DNA from: Vibrio sagamiensis NBRC 104589
GTDB lineage: Bacteria > Pseudomonadota > Gammaproteobacteria > Enterobacterales > Vibrionaceae
Length of the DNA: 43,962 nt
Assembly: GCF_007990935.1 (NCBI RefSeq)
Contig: NZ_BJXJ01000036.1
Location: 1 to 43,962 of the forward strand
Reading direction: 5' to 3'
A model generated the notes under the pieces. The model was not told the DNA's origin. It searched no databases and saw only the letters and a list, made by a program, of their open reading frames with translations. A program made the translations under genes and the position numbers. Positions 26,901 through 34,027 of this stretch are shown piece after piece. Positions within the stretch are counted from its first letter, which is position 1, and the number at the start of each line of letters is the position of its first letter.

Positions 26901-28827
26901 AACAACCGACTTCACGGCCATCGGTGTCGGTGATATGGCAGGAGATGTTTTTGGTAACGGCATGTTGCTATCAAAGCATATTCGCCTCCAAGCCGCTTTT
27001 AACCACATGCACATCTTTATTGATCCAAACCCAGACTCTGCAACGGGTTGGGAAGAGCGTCAGCGATTGTTTAATTTGCCACGTTCAAGTTGGGAAGATT
27101 ACAATACAGACCTGATTTCTAAAGGTGGCGGCATTTTCTCTCGCCGTAAGAAGTCCATTACATTAACGCCTGAAATTCAAAAAATGTTAGGCACTAAGAA
27201 AGCATCTTTAGCACCGAACGACTTGATCAAAATGATCTTGAAAATGAAAGTCGATCTGCTTTGGAACGGTGGTATTGGTACTTACGTTAAAGCATCTAGT
27301 GAGACACATACTGACGTTGGTGATCGTGCTAACGACGTGCTTCGTATTGATGGCCATGAGTTAAGAGCAAAAGTTGTTGGCGAAGGTGGTAACTTAGGTA
27401 TGACTCAGCTAGGTCGTATCGAATATGCGATCAGCGGTGGCCGTGTTAATACTGACTTTGTTGATAACGTTGGCGGTGTAGACTGTTCTGATAATGAAGT
27501 TAACATTAAGATATTCTTAAATGGATTGGTCTCAAATGGTGATTTGACTGTCAAACAGCGCAATTTGATTCTTGAATCTATGGAAGATGAAGTGGGTGAA
27601 ATTGTTCTCGATGATGCCTATTGTCAAGCTGAGTCAATTTCGGTGACTGAATTGCAAGGCGTGAGTGTTGTTAAAGAACAAATTCGCTTTATTCATACAA
27701 TGGAGAAAGCAGGTTATCTTGATCGTGCACTAGAATACATCCCAGACGATGAAACATTACTAGAACGAGAGAAGCAAGGCATTGGCCTGACACGCCCTGA
27801 ATTATCGGTGCTTGTCGCATATGGCAAAATGGTTCTTAAAGAGCAGCTAGTTTCTGATGAAATCGCTAATGATGATTTCCATGCAAAACAGTTAACAGCC
27901 TACTTCCCAAGTGAGTTACGCCGTAACTATTCTGAGCAAATGATCAATCATCCTTTGCGGGCGGAAATCATTGCAACGGCATTGGCTAACCAATTAGTTA
28001 ATGAAATGGGTTGCAACTTTGTGACTCGTCTTCAGGAAGAAACTGGTGCAAGTGTTATAGACATTGCAAATGCATATAGCGCGACAAGAGAAATTTTTGG
28101 TATCGAAGATATCTTGAAACAAACCAGAGAGCTGGACAACATCGCATCTGCTAACGCTCAGTATGAGATTATGGCTTATACTCGTGGTGCTTTACGTCGA
28201 ATTTCTCGTTGGTTGCTTCGTAATCGTGCGAGTAAAAGTACTGTATCAGAGCTTGTTGCAATGTATCAACAAGACGTTCGTTTGATAACGGAAGGTCTCG
28301 ATACTATGCTTGTTGCTTCGGAAGTGGAAGAGCACAATGCACTTGCTCTACAGTGGATAGAACGTGGAGTAGAGGAAAAACTGGCTAATCACGTTGCACG
28401 CTTGTCTAGTCTTCAGTCAGCGCTGGATATATCTTCAGTTTCGAGTGAAACAGGTAAGACGGTTCAGCAAGCTTCTAAACTGTACTTTAATCTTGGCGAC
28501 AGATTATCTTTACACTGGTTCTTGAAGCAAATTAATGGTCAATCTGTTGATAATAACTGGCAGGCCTTGGCCCGTGCTGCTTTCCGTGAAGATTTAGATT
28601 GGCAACAACGTCAATTAACCGCACAAGTTCTCACTTGTTCATGTTCAGAGGATATCGATGTTATTGAAGCATTAGAAAGCTGGATGATTTCTAATGAACC
28701 ATCGCTTCAGCGTTGGGAAAATATCCTGAATGAGTTCAAAGTTGGCTCTATTCATGAGTTTGCGAAGTTCTCAGTGGCACTTCGAGAGTTAGTACTACTT
28801 AACTTGAATTGTTCAGCGAAAGACTAA
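23989..28827 (+). CDS. NAD-specific glutamate dehydrogenase, 180-kDa type
   Basis: This 1612-residue enzyme converts glutamate to 2-oxoglutarate and ammonia with NAD and belongs to the large GDH class (Bac_GDH), mainly catabolic. The N-terminal half carries ACT-like regulatory segments (VPDSPFLVDSIKMTLGRLD near residue 105 is typical). The catalytic domain lies about 780-1260: GGKVARGGLRWSDR and VPVGAKGGFVCKR hold the active-site lysines, and the Rossmann region includes GVGDMAGDVFGNGML. A C-terminal helical domain of about 350 residues follows. ATG 23989 is chosen because GGAG lies seven bases upstream; a GTG two codons earlier overlaps that site. Regulation by amino acids is known in some relatives but is not visible here. 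Confidence 0.96.
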   Translation: MTVRENVVPVLLEKVYQLIQDKLDLAHQSLVTKLAQHLFSNIADDDLIQRNESDLYGAVLSLWHHINEKKPEDISVRVFNPAVSRQGWQSNHTIVEIVVPDSPFLVDSIKMTLGRLDLVAHLMLNNPTQIARDSNGQVIELNGSEGALQSLFHIEVDRLTSKEAMRALKEELLSILSDTRMVVSDWKKMVDKLKEVTTELEQNKARVSVKTERLDESIEYLHWLGDHNFTFMGYVKYDLVNTDGDPELRPLKEEGLGLFADQTRVRTLKLSELSDSARLEAEKPYALIITKGNQASHIHRPAYTDYIGVKTFDENGKVIGEHRFTGLYTSAVYNQAVQSIPLIREKVDRILEASGYRKGSYSYKALHNILENYPRDELLQAREEELLEVGMGVVQMQDRDLLRLFVRKDPFGRFFSCMVYVNKERYNTELRSQTQRILKQYFGCEQEVEFTTFFSESQLARTHYIVRVDNNNIDVDVKKIEKNLMEVSTSWDDRLKESIIANLGESKGLPLAKEYMSAFPRSYKEDMMPSSALDDIERLEALSDDNKLGMLFYRPQEERAESKAVRLKLYHRDEPIHLSDVMPMLENMGLRVIGESPYEIETKNGQTFWILDFSMLHKSENSVDLREARDRFQQAFANIWAGSLESDGFNRLLLGASLSGREITILRAYARYMRQVGFPFSQQYIEDTLNHYPELATGLVNLFINRFDPKHKGSEKGQNDLIKKITEQLDRVESLDDDRIIRRYMEMIMATLRTNYYQLGEDKQPKPWLSLKMKPSEIPEIPQPVPAFEIFVYAPDIEGVHLRGGKVARGGLRWSDRQEDFRTEILGLVKAQQVKNTVIVPVGAKGGFVCKRQHNFTNRDEIFAEGKRCYKRFIRALLDVSDNIIEGEVIPPKNVVRHDEDDPYLVVAADKGTATFSDLANSVSEEYNFWLGDAFASGGSNGYDHKAMGITAKGGWESVKRHFREMGIDCQTTDFTAIGVGDMAGDVFGNGMLLSKHIRLQAAFNHMHIFIDPNPDSATGWEERQRLFNLPRSSWEDYNTDLISKGGGIFSRRKKSITLTPEIQKMLGTKKASLAPNDLIKMILKMKVDLLWNGGIGTYVKASSETHTDVGDRANDVLRIDGHELRAKVVGEGGNLGMTQLGRIEYAISGGRVNTDFVDNVGGVDCSDNEVNIKIFLNGLVSNGDLTVKQRNLILESMEDEVGEIVLDDAYCQAESISVTELQGVSVVKEQIRFIHTMEKAGYLDRALEYIPDDETLLEREKQGIGLTRPELSVLVAYGKMVLKEQLVSDEIANDDFHAKQLTAYFPSELRRNYSEQMINHPLRAEIIATALANQLVNEMGCNFVTRLQEETGASVIDIANAYSATREIFGIEDILKQTRELDNIASANAQYEIMAYTRGALRRISRWLLRNRASKSTVSELVAMYQQDVRLITEGLDTMLVASEVEEHNALALQWIERGVEEKLANHVARLSSLQSALDISSVSSETGKTVQQASKLYFNLGDRLSLHWFLKQINGQSVDNNWQALARAAFREDLDWQQRQLTAQVLTCSCSEDIDVIEALESWMISNEPSLQRWENILNEFKVGSIHEFAKFSVALRELVLLNLNCSAKD

Positions 28828-28873
28828 GCTTATCAGCTAAAGGATTAAAAGATAAATTCAAGTTAAACATTAC

Positions 28874-28907
28874 AGCCAGCTTCGTGAGATACGAGGCTGG
28901 CTTTTTT
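28874..28907 (+). terminator. Terminator after glutamate dehydrogenase
   Basis: AGCCAGC plus TTCGT pairs with ACGAG plus GCTGGCT (about 12 bp with one wobble pair) and is followed by six Ts. It lies 46 bp after the stop. Confidence 0.93.
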
Positions 28908-28978
28908 ATATATTGTGTCAGTAGATCGCAAAAGAATGCTTCTTGAAAAAGTTGTAAACATCAGTAGGAGAGAGGTAG

Positions 28979-29050
28979 GTGAGAAAACATCTTTATTTCT
29001 TTTGTGTTACGTTGTCACTTATTTGTTTTAAGTGGATTTTTTTAAATTAG
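28979..29050 (+). CDS. Possible 23-residue hydrophobic peptide
   Basis: A GTG at 28979 is preceded by GGAG with an eight-base spacer and opens a 23-codon frame, VRKHLYFFCVTLSLICFKWI followed by FLN, with two basic residues then a hydrophobic run, like a tiny single-pass membrane peptide. It sits between the dehydrogenase terminator and pyrD. Very short hydrophobic frames arise easily in AT-rich DNA, and a matS-like site overlaps it, so this is only a candidate. Confidence 0.2.
   Translation: MRKHLYFFCVTLSLICFKWIFLN
29006..29018. other. matS-like site (one mismatch), intergenic
   Basis: GTTACGTTGTCAC, identical to the site at 18751, differs from the MatP consensus GTGACRNYGTCAC only at position 3. 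Unlike the prc copy it is not inside a recognised gene. Confidence 0.45.
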
Positions 29051-29139
29051 AGAAAGCTCATCCATTAGAAATGAGTTGCTATTTATCCGAATTTGTTCAT
29101 TTTCATTGAATAAAGATAAGAAAAAGTAAATAATACCAA

Positions 29140-29160
29140 CCCGTTTATACGGGCTTTTTT
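29140..29160 (+). promoter_or_regulatory. Hairpin with T-run in the pyrD leader
   Basis: CCCGT (29140-29144) pairs with ACGGG (29149-29153) and six Ts follow at 29155-29160, just before the CGGAGG ribosome-binding site (29165-29170) of pyrD. The stem is short but GC-rich. It could be a weak attenuator of pyrD transcription; enterobacterial pyrD is known to be pyrimidine-regulated through its leader, by a different hairpin mechanism. Confidence 0.45.
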
Positions 29161-29174
29161 CTTTCGGAGGCACA

Positions 29175-30185
29175 ATGCTTTACCGTCTAGCCAGAGCTGG
29201 CTTTTTCCAACTTGATGCCGAAAAGGCACATGATCTTGCAATTACAAACTTTCAACGTTTGAATAACACCCCACTTAATTTCTTATATCGTCAAGATATA
29301 CCTAACCGTTCAGTCCAGTGTATGGGGTTAACTTTCCGCAATCCGGTTGGTCTTGCCGCAGGCTTAGATAAAAACGGAGAATGCATTGAAGCTTTTGATG
29401 CGATGGGTTTTGGCTTTGTAGAAGTTGGTACCGTTACACCTCGTCCACAGCCAGGTAATGATAAGCCTCGCTTATTTCGCTTAGTTGAAGCTGAAGCAAT
29501 CATTAATCGAATGGGTTTTAACAATTTAGGTGTTGATAACCTCGTCGAGAATGTAAAAAAAGCTCAGTTTAATTGTGTCTTAGGTATTAATATTGGTAAA
29601 AACAAAGATACACCGATTGAAAAGGGTGCGGAAGATTACCTAATCTGTATGGAGAAGGTTTATCTGTATGCCGGTTATATTGCTATCAATATTTCATCAC
29701 CTAATACTCCGGGGCTACGTTCACTCCAATATGGTGAAGCTTTAGATGAATTACTTATAGAATTAAAAGCTAAACAGGCAGAGCTTAGTGAGATTCATGA
29801 TAAATATGTCCCACTTGCCTTAAAAATTGCCCCAGATCTATTGGATGATGAGATTGAACAAATTTGTGCATCATTGATTAAAAATAACATTGATGGTGTT
29901 ATCGCAACAAACACAACATTAGATCGCTCAATGGTTGGTGGTATGAAGTATGGTAATGAGGCAGGAGGGCTGAGCGGTAGACCAGTGCAGTCACGCTCTA
30001 CAGAAGTCGTTTGCAAATTACACCAAGAACTAAAAGGCCAAGTTCCAATTATTGGAGTAGGAGGCATTGATTCTTATGTTGCCGCGAAAGAAAAAATGAT
30101 GGCAGGCGCTAATTTGGTTCAGGTGTATACTGGATTTATCTACCATGGACCCAAATTAGTTCGAAATATAGTAGAGAACTTATAG
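29175..30185 (+). CDS. pyrD: Dihydroorotate dehydrogenase, class 2
   Basis: PyrD oxidises dihydroorotate to orotate with ubiquinone, the fourth step of pyrimidine synthesis, on the inner face of the cytoplasmic membrane. The protein is 336 residues, the E. coli length. The amphipathic membrane-binding N-terminus (MLYRLARAGFFQLDAEKAHD) marks class 2. FMN-site motifs are seen at NPVGLAAGLDKNG, VEVGTVTPRPQPGN and IGVGGIDS, and the catalytic serine lies in INISSPNTPGLRSLQ. CGGAGG five bases before the ATG fixes the start. zapC follows after a terminator, as in E. coli order. Confidence 0.97.
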   Translation: MLYRLARAGFFQLDAEKAHDLAITNFQRLNNTPLNFLYRQDIPNRSVQCMGLTFRNPVGLAAGLDKNGECIEAFDAMGFGFVEVGTVTPRPQPGNDKPRLFRLVEAEAIINRMGFNNLGVDNLVENVKKAQFNCVLGINIGKNKDTPIEKGAEDYLICMEKVYLYAGYIAINISSPNTPGLRSLQYGEALDELLIELKAKQAELSEIHDKYVPLALKIAPDLLDDEIEQICASLIKNNIDGVIATNTTLDRSMVGGMKYGNEAGGLSGRPVQSRSTEVVCKLHQELKGQVPIIGVGGIDSYVAAKEKMMAGANLVQVYTGFIYHGPKLVRNIVENL

Positions 30186-30231
30186 ATTAGGCAATAGCTT
30201 ACATATGTTATTGATTAATTGTTCATAATAA

Positions 30232-30259
30232 AGGGGAAGTTTATTTCCTCTTTTTTTTT
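30232..30259 (+). terminator. Terminator after pyrD
   Basis: AGGGGAA (30232-30238) pairs with TTCCTCT (one G-T pair) and a run of nine Ts follows to 30259. Confidence 0.85.
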
Positions 30260-30340
30260 ACTATCGCACTTGTAAAATTAACAACATAGCGTGGGAATTC
30301 TATCTACCACCGCAAGAGTCAATGACAAGAGAATATAATC

Positions 30341-30883
30341 ATGCTTAAACCGAGCGACAAATGGAACTGGTATTATGACGAGCAGAAAGCTTGCCTGATG
30401 CTTGATCTGGGAGAAGATATGATCTTCCAGACCAATTTGTGTCGTAAGCTCTTGGTGAATTGTGCCTTCTCTAATAATGATTTTACCGTTGATGATGCCA
30501 GCGCCTTTCAAACTTACAATGAAAGAATTCGTTGCCTAGAAATCAATGAATACAGACAAGCTGAACTCACTTTATATTGCGTTGCAGCCAGACGATTTCA
30601 CAAACCAGTACAGCCTAAGAGTTGGTTCTTTGATGCTAAAGGTGAACAATATGTACCTGAAGAAGGGGATATGGTTTCCCTATCAAACCAATATTCAGAA
30701 GGTTTGTTCATTGTTCTTGAATCTGGTGGCAGCTCCAGTTTATGTGCTTATGTAGGCCCAGAAGATTTTATTCTTGACGGCCGTAAAATACTCCAGTTTG
30801 GTCAGCCCATCAAAGTTATGCATGATCGAATGGAATCGGCAAGCCACCTGTTCGTGAACTCTCGTATTGCTATGGTAGGGTAG
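30341..30883 (+). CDS. zapC: Cell division protein ZapC
   Basis: ZapC binds FtsZ and promotes lateral bundling of Z-ring filaments at midcell. The 180-residue protein matches the E. coli length and reads through as ZapC (YcbW): a start MLKPSDKWNWYYD, the LMLDLGEDMIFQTNL core, and a C-terminal FGQPIKVMHDRMESA stretch. It sits between pyrD and rlmKL as in enterobacteria, although the ycbX gene found there is missing and replaced by a long noncoding gap. Its promoter is presumably in the 80 bp after the pyrD terminator. Confidence 0.94.
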   Translation: MLKPSDKWNWYYDEQKACLMLDLGEDMIFQTNLCRKLLVNCAFSNNDFTVDDASAFQTYNERIRCLEINEYRQAELTLYCVAARRFHKPVQPKSWFFDAKGEQYVPEEGDMVSLSNQYSEGLFIVLESGGSSSLCAYVGPEDFILDGRKILQFGQPIKVMHDRMESASHLFVNSRIAMVG

Positions 30884-31255
30884 GCTTAAACAAGGTTTTC
30901 TCATTTCATAGTGTTATTTCCAATTAGACTTTCTACACTCATTGTTACCTTTACCTATTCCCATTTTCCAAGCTGATTACATTTATCCTAGAACCCCCCA
31001 ATCTTATTTCTACTTCCATGCCTTTATTGGGAAGAAACTTTACATAATAGCTTGCCTAAAAAGTAAATTATTAAGTTAAAAATCATCTGTTCTTTCTGCT
31101 AATGAAGCAAATTAGATGTCTCAAAAATGAACGAGAGCACTTTTATTTCATTTTAATGGCTAATTTACCTCCCTTATCCTGCGATTGTTAAGTATAAAAA
31201 ACACCTGCAACTTCCTCTTTTAACGAAGATTTGGAGTTAAATTACACAATATTTT

Positions 31256-31277
31256 CAATCTGGTATATACCAGATTG
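31256..31277. promoter_or_regulatory. Perfect 22-bp palindrome, GntR-operator-like
   Basis: The two 11-bp arms are CAATCTGGTAT and ATACCAGATTG. The core TGGT...ACCA resembles operators of the FadR subfamily of GntR regulators (UxuR, ExuR, FadR), but with wider centre spacing. No GntR gene is nearby and no gene starts within 350 bp, so its target is unclear. Confidence 0.4.
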
Positions 31278-31591
31278 TGTGTGAATAACCATGCATTCAT
31301 GCATAAAGGGGAATGATTTAAATTACTTTTAGTGTTGTCAATTATTGTTAAGTTGAATGAGCGGTTGGGCTTGTATCAAAACGGGATGATTAAGTGATCG
31401 GTATTGATTCAACTAATCCACTAGAACATTGCGACGGGTTGAAACCCTTTGTTAATTTTTTAAAGTAAGTTGTGCAATTATTTATGGTTATTTTTTGTTG
31501 ATAAATAAGGGCTATGAGTCGGTGTTGTCGTTTGTTTGAACTATCAAAGATAAAAGACCTTTAAATACGAGGCATTACTTTTAAAGTCAGG

Positions 31592-31597
31592 TATAAT
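31592..31597 (+). promoter_or_regulatory. Candidate -10 box for rlmKL
   Basis: A perfect TATAAT lies 31 bp before the rlmKL ATG. The expected -35 region (about 31569-31574) is poor. Confidence 0.4.
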
Positions 31598-31628
31598 TAG
31601 AACCATTTTCTATTAACGAAAGAACACT

Positions 31629-33755
31629 ATGAATCAATATCTCGCGGTAACTTCAAATGGCATGGAAAACCTGCTTGTTGAAGAGCTGACCAAACTCGGC
31701 ATTGAAAATGCGAAACCAGTACAGGCAGGCGTTAAATTTAAAGCGACAAATGAACAAATCTATCGTTGCTGTTTGTGGAGCAGGTTGGCGTCTAGATTTG
31801 TACGTGTTTTATCAGAATTCACCTGTAACGATGATATGGACCTTTATTTGTCAACGTCGGCGATAAATTGGGTCAACCAGTTCCATAGTTCCAAACGCTT
31901 TGTGGTTGACTTCAATGGTACCAACCGTGAAATTCGCAACAGTCAGTATGGTGCAATGAAAGTTAAGGACGGCATCGTCGATTGTTTTGAAAAGAAAGGC
32001 TTACCTCGCCCAAATATCAGCAAAGAGAGTCCAGATATTCGCGTTCATGTTCGTCTTCATAAAGACAAAGCCATACTGGGTGTTGATATGGTTGGTAGTG
32101 GACTTCATCAACGTGGCTATCGTCCTGAATCCGGTCGAGCGCCACTTCGTGAAACACTCGCTGCTGCTATCATTATGCGTTGTGGTTGGGACGGTACTCA
32201 GTCGATACTCGACCCTATGTGTGGCTCTGGTACATTATTGATAGAAGCGGCGATGATGGCTGCGAATATGGCTCCTGGTGTGAAGCGCAAGCAATGGGGA
32301 TTTGAGTCTTTAGAAGACTTTGAACCAGAGTTATGGGCTGTTATTAAATCTGAAGCAACTGTTCAAGCTCGTCGAGGTATTAAAAATGTCGACGCTAAGT
32401 TCTATGGTTTTGATAACGACCCGAGAGTGTTAAAGGTTGCTCAAGATAATGCTCGTAGAGCCGGGGTTGAAAACCTTATCGAGTTTGCTCAAGGTGATGC
32501 TGCGACCATCACTCGTCCAAAAGGTTTTGAAGCGGGTGTGATTGTATCCAACCCACCATATGGTGAACGTTTGGGTACAGAGCCAGGGCTCATTGCACTT
32601 TATACAGCTTTCGGTGGTCAACTCAAAGCAGAGTTTGGAGGTTGTAAGGCATCGATCTTTTCTAGTTCAGATGAATTACTAAGTTGCCTTCGCATGCGAG
32701 CGGATAAGCAATTCAAACTGAATAATGGCGCGTTACAATGTCACCAAAAAAATTACTCTATTGCCCAACGCAGTGCTGATGAAGTTAAAGGGGTTGATAC
32801 ACAGCAAGTTCAAATTGCTCCTGATTTTGCTAATCGTTTAAAGAAAAATATCGGTAAAATTGGCAAGTGGGCTCGCAAAGAAAAACTGGATTGTTACCGT
32901 ATTTACGATGCAGATTTACCAGAGTACAACGTTGCTATCGATGTTTATGGTAACCAAATTGTGATTCAGGAATATGCGGCACCTAAGAACATTCCTGAAG
33001 AGAAAGCAAAGCGTCGTTTGACTGACATTATCCGTGCAACGATTCAGGTGACAGGTGTTGAAGCAAACAAAGTGGTGCTTAAGGTCCGTGAAAAACAAAA
33101 AGGTCGCAACCAATATCAAAAATTAAGTCAAGTATCAGAAACTCTTGAAGTGAATGAGTATGGCGTAAAGCTTATCGTTAACCTTCATGATTATTTGGAT
33201 ACGGGTTTATTCCTTGATCATAAGCTGACGCGTCGTCGCTTGGGCGAAATGGCTCAGGGTAAAGATTTCTTAAACCTATTTGCATATACAGGAAGTGCTA
33301 CGGTTCATGCCGCAGTAGGCGGGGCCCGTTCAACTACTACGGTTGACATGTCTAACACTTACCTTAACTGGGCGAAAGATAACATGCAGTTAAATGGCTG
33401 CATTGGTCGCCAACATAAGTTTGAACAAGCCGATTGTCTGCAGTGGTTAGAGAATGCGAAAGGGGAATATGATCTTATTTTTATTGATCCTCCAACATTT
33501 TCAAATTCGAAACGCATGGATACTTCTTTTGATGTCCAACGTGATCACATCAAGTTGATGACCGAACTCAAACGATTATTGCGTCTTGGGGGGACAATCG
33601 TATTCTCCAATAACAAGCGTCATTTTAAAATGGATGAAGAAGGTTTAACGGCATTGGGACTAACAGCGAAAAATATTTCGTCTCAGACGCTCCCGTTAGA
33701 CTTTTCACGCAATAAACATATCCATAATTGCTGGCTTGTCACCCACACGGAATAA
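31629..33755 (+). CDS. rlmKL: Bifunctional 23S rRNA methyltransferase RlmKL
   Basis: One chain makes both m2G2445 (RlmL half) and m7G2069 (RlmK half) in 23S rRNA. The 708-residue protein (E. coli 702) has an N-terminal THUMP domain (about 45-155), the first SAM-dependent domain with DPMCGSGTLLIEAAM and the NPPYGERLG catalytic motif, then the second Rossmann domain with LNLFAYTGSATVHAA and DLIFIDPPTFSNS. The start ATG follows a GAAAG stretch. The sequence is intact, with no frameshift, and lies before a glutaredoxin-like gene and uup. Confidence 0.96.
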   Translation: MNQYLAVTSNGMENLLVEELTKLGIENAKPVQAGVKFKATNEQIYRCCLWSRLASRFVRVLSEFTCNDDMDLYLSTSAINWVNQFHSSKRFVVDFNGTNREIRNSQYGAMKVKDGIVDCFEKKGLPRPNISKESPDIRVHVRLHKDKAILGVDMVGSGLHQRGYRPESGRAPLRETLAAAIIMRCGWDGTQSILDPMCGSGTLLIEAAMMAANMAPGVKRKQWGFESLEDFEPELWAVIKSEATVQARRGIKNVDAKFYGFDNDPRVLKVAQDNARRAGVENLIEFAQGDAATITRPKGFEAGVIVSNPPYGERLGTEPGLIALYTAFGGQLKAEFGGCKASIFSSSDELLSCLRMRADKQFKLNNGALQCHQKNYSIAQRSADEVKGVDTQQVQIAPDFANRLKKNIGKIGKWARKEKLDCYRIYDADLPEYNVAIDVYGNQIVIQEYAAPKNIPEEKAKRRLTDIIRATIQVTGVEANKVVLKVREKQKGRNQYQKLSQVSETLEVNEYGVKLIVNLHDYLDTGLFLDHKLTRRRLGEMAQGKDFLNLFAYTGSATVHAAVGGARSTTTVDMSNTYLNWAKDNMQLNGCIGRQHKFEQADCLQWLENAKGEYDLIFIDPPTFSNSKRMDTSFDVQRDHIKLMTELKRLLRLGGTIVFSNNKRHFKMDEEGLTALGLTAKNISSQTLPLDFSRNKHIHNCWLVTHTE

Positions 33756-33784
33756 ATTCACAGTACAATAAGGATAGCAAAAAC

Positions 33785-34027
33785 GTGCTGACTTTATATA
33801 GCACAGAAGGTTGCCATTTATGTGAAATGGCACTTTCTATTGTAGATCAGCTTGGTCTCAGCAAGGAAACAAATATCATTGACATCGTTTTTGATGACGA
33901 TTTATTTTCTCGTTACGGTGTCACTATACCGGTTTTAAAATATCAAGATTCAGAATTGAACTGGCCGTTTGATACTGAACAACTTACATATTGGTTGGAC
34001 AATAATGGCATTACTTACCATTCATAA
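33785..34027 (+). CDS. Glutaredoxin-like protein (DUF836 family)
   Basis: The 80-residue thioredoxin-fold protein begins LTLYSTEGCHLCEMA, with a CxxC redox pair in CHLC, and has the cis-proline motif VTIPVL at about residue 50 and the family's final WPFD..QL segment, which fits DUF836. It is probably a cytoplasmic thiol-disulfide protein; partner unknown. I choose the GTG at 33785 because AAGGA lies ten bases upstream; the frame is also open back into rlmKL. Its 3' end overlaps uup by 23 bp, suggesting translational coupling. Confidence 0.85.
   Translation: MLTLYSTEGCHLCEMALSIVDQLGLSKETNIIDIVFDDDLFSRYGVTIPVLKYQDSELNWPFDTEQLTYWLDNNGITYHS
33912..33924. other. matS-like site (one mismatch), inside the glutaredoxin-like gene
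   Basis: GTTACGGTGTCAC differs from GTGACRNYGTCAC only at position 3, the same deviation as at 18751 and 29006. Confidence 0.35.

Larger units (their letters stand above)
30884..31628. other. 745-bp gene-free gap between zapC and rlmKL
   Basis: No protein frame with coding character is seen on either strand. The gap holds a perfect 22-bp palindrome (31256-31277), a small GGGTT/AACCC hairpin near 31437 and, at its right end, a -10-like box for rlmKL. In E. coli this position holds ycbX. An unrecognised small RNA is possible but nothing proves it. Confidence 0.5.
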
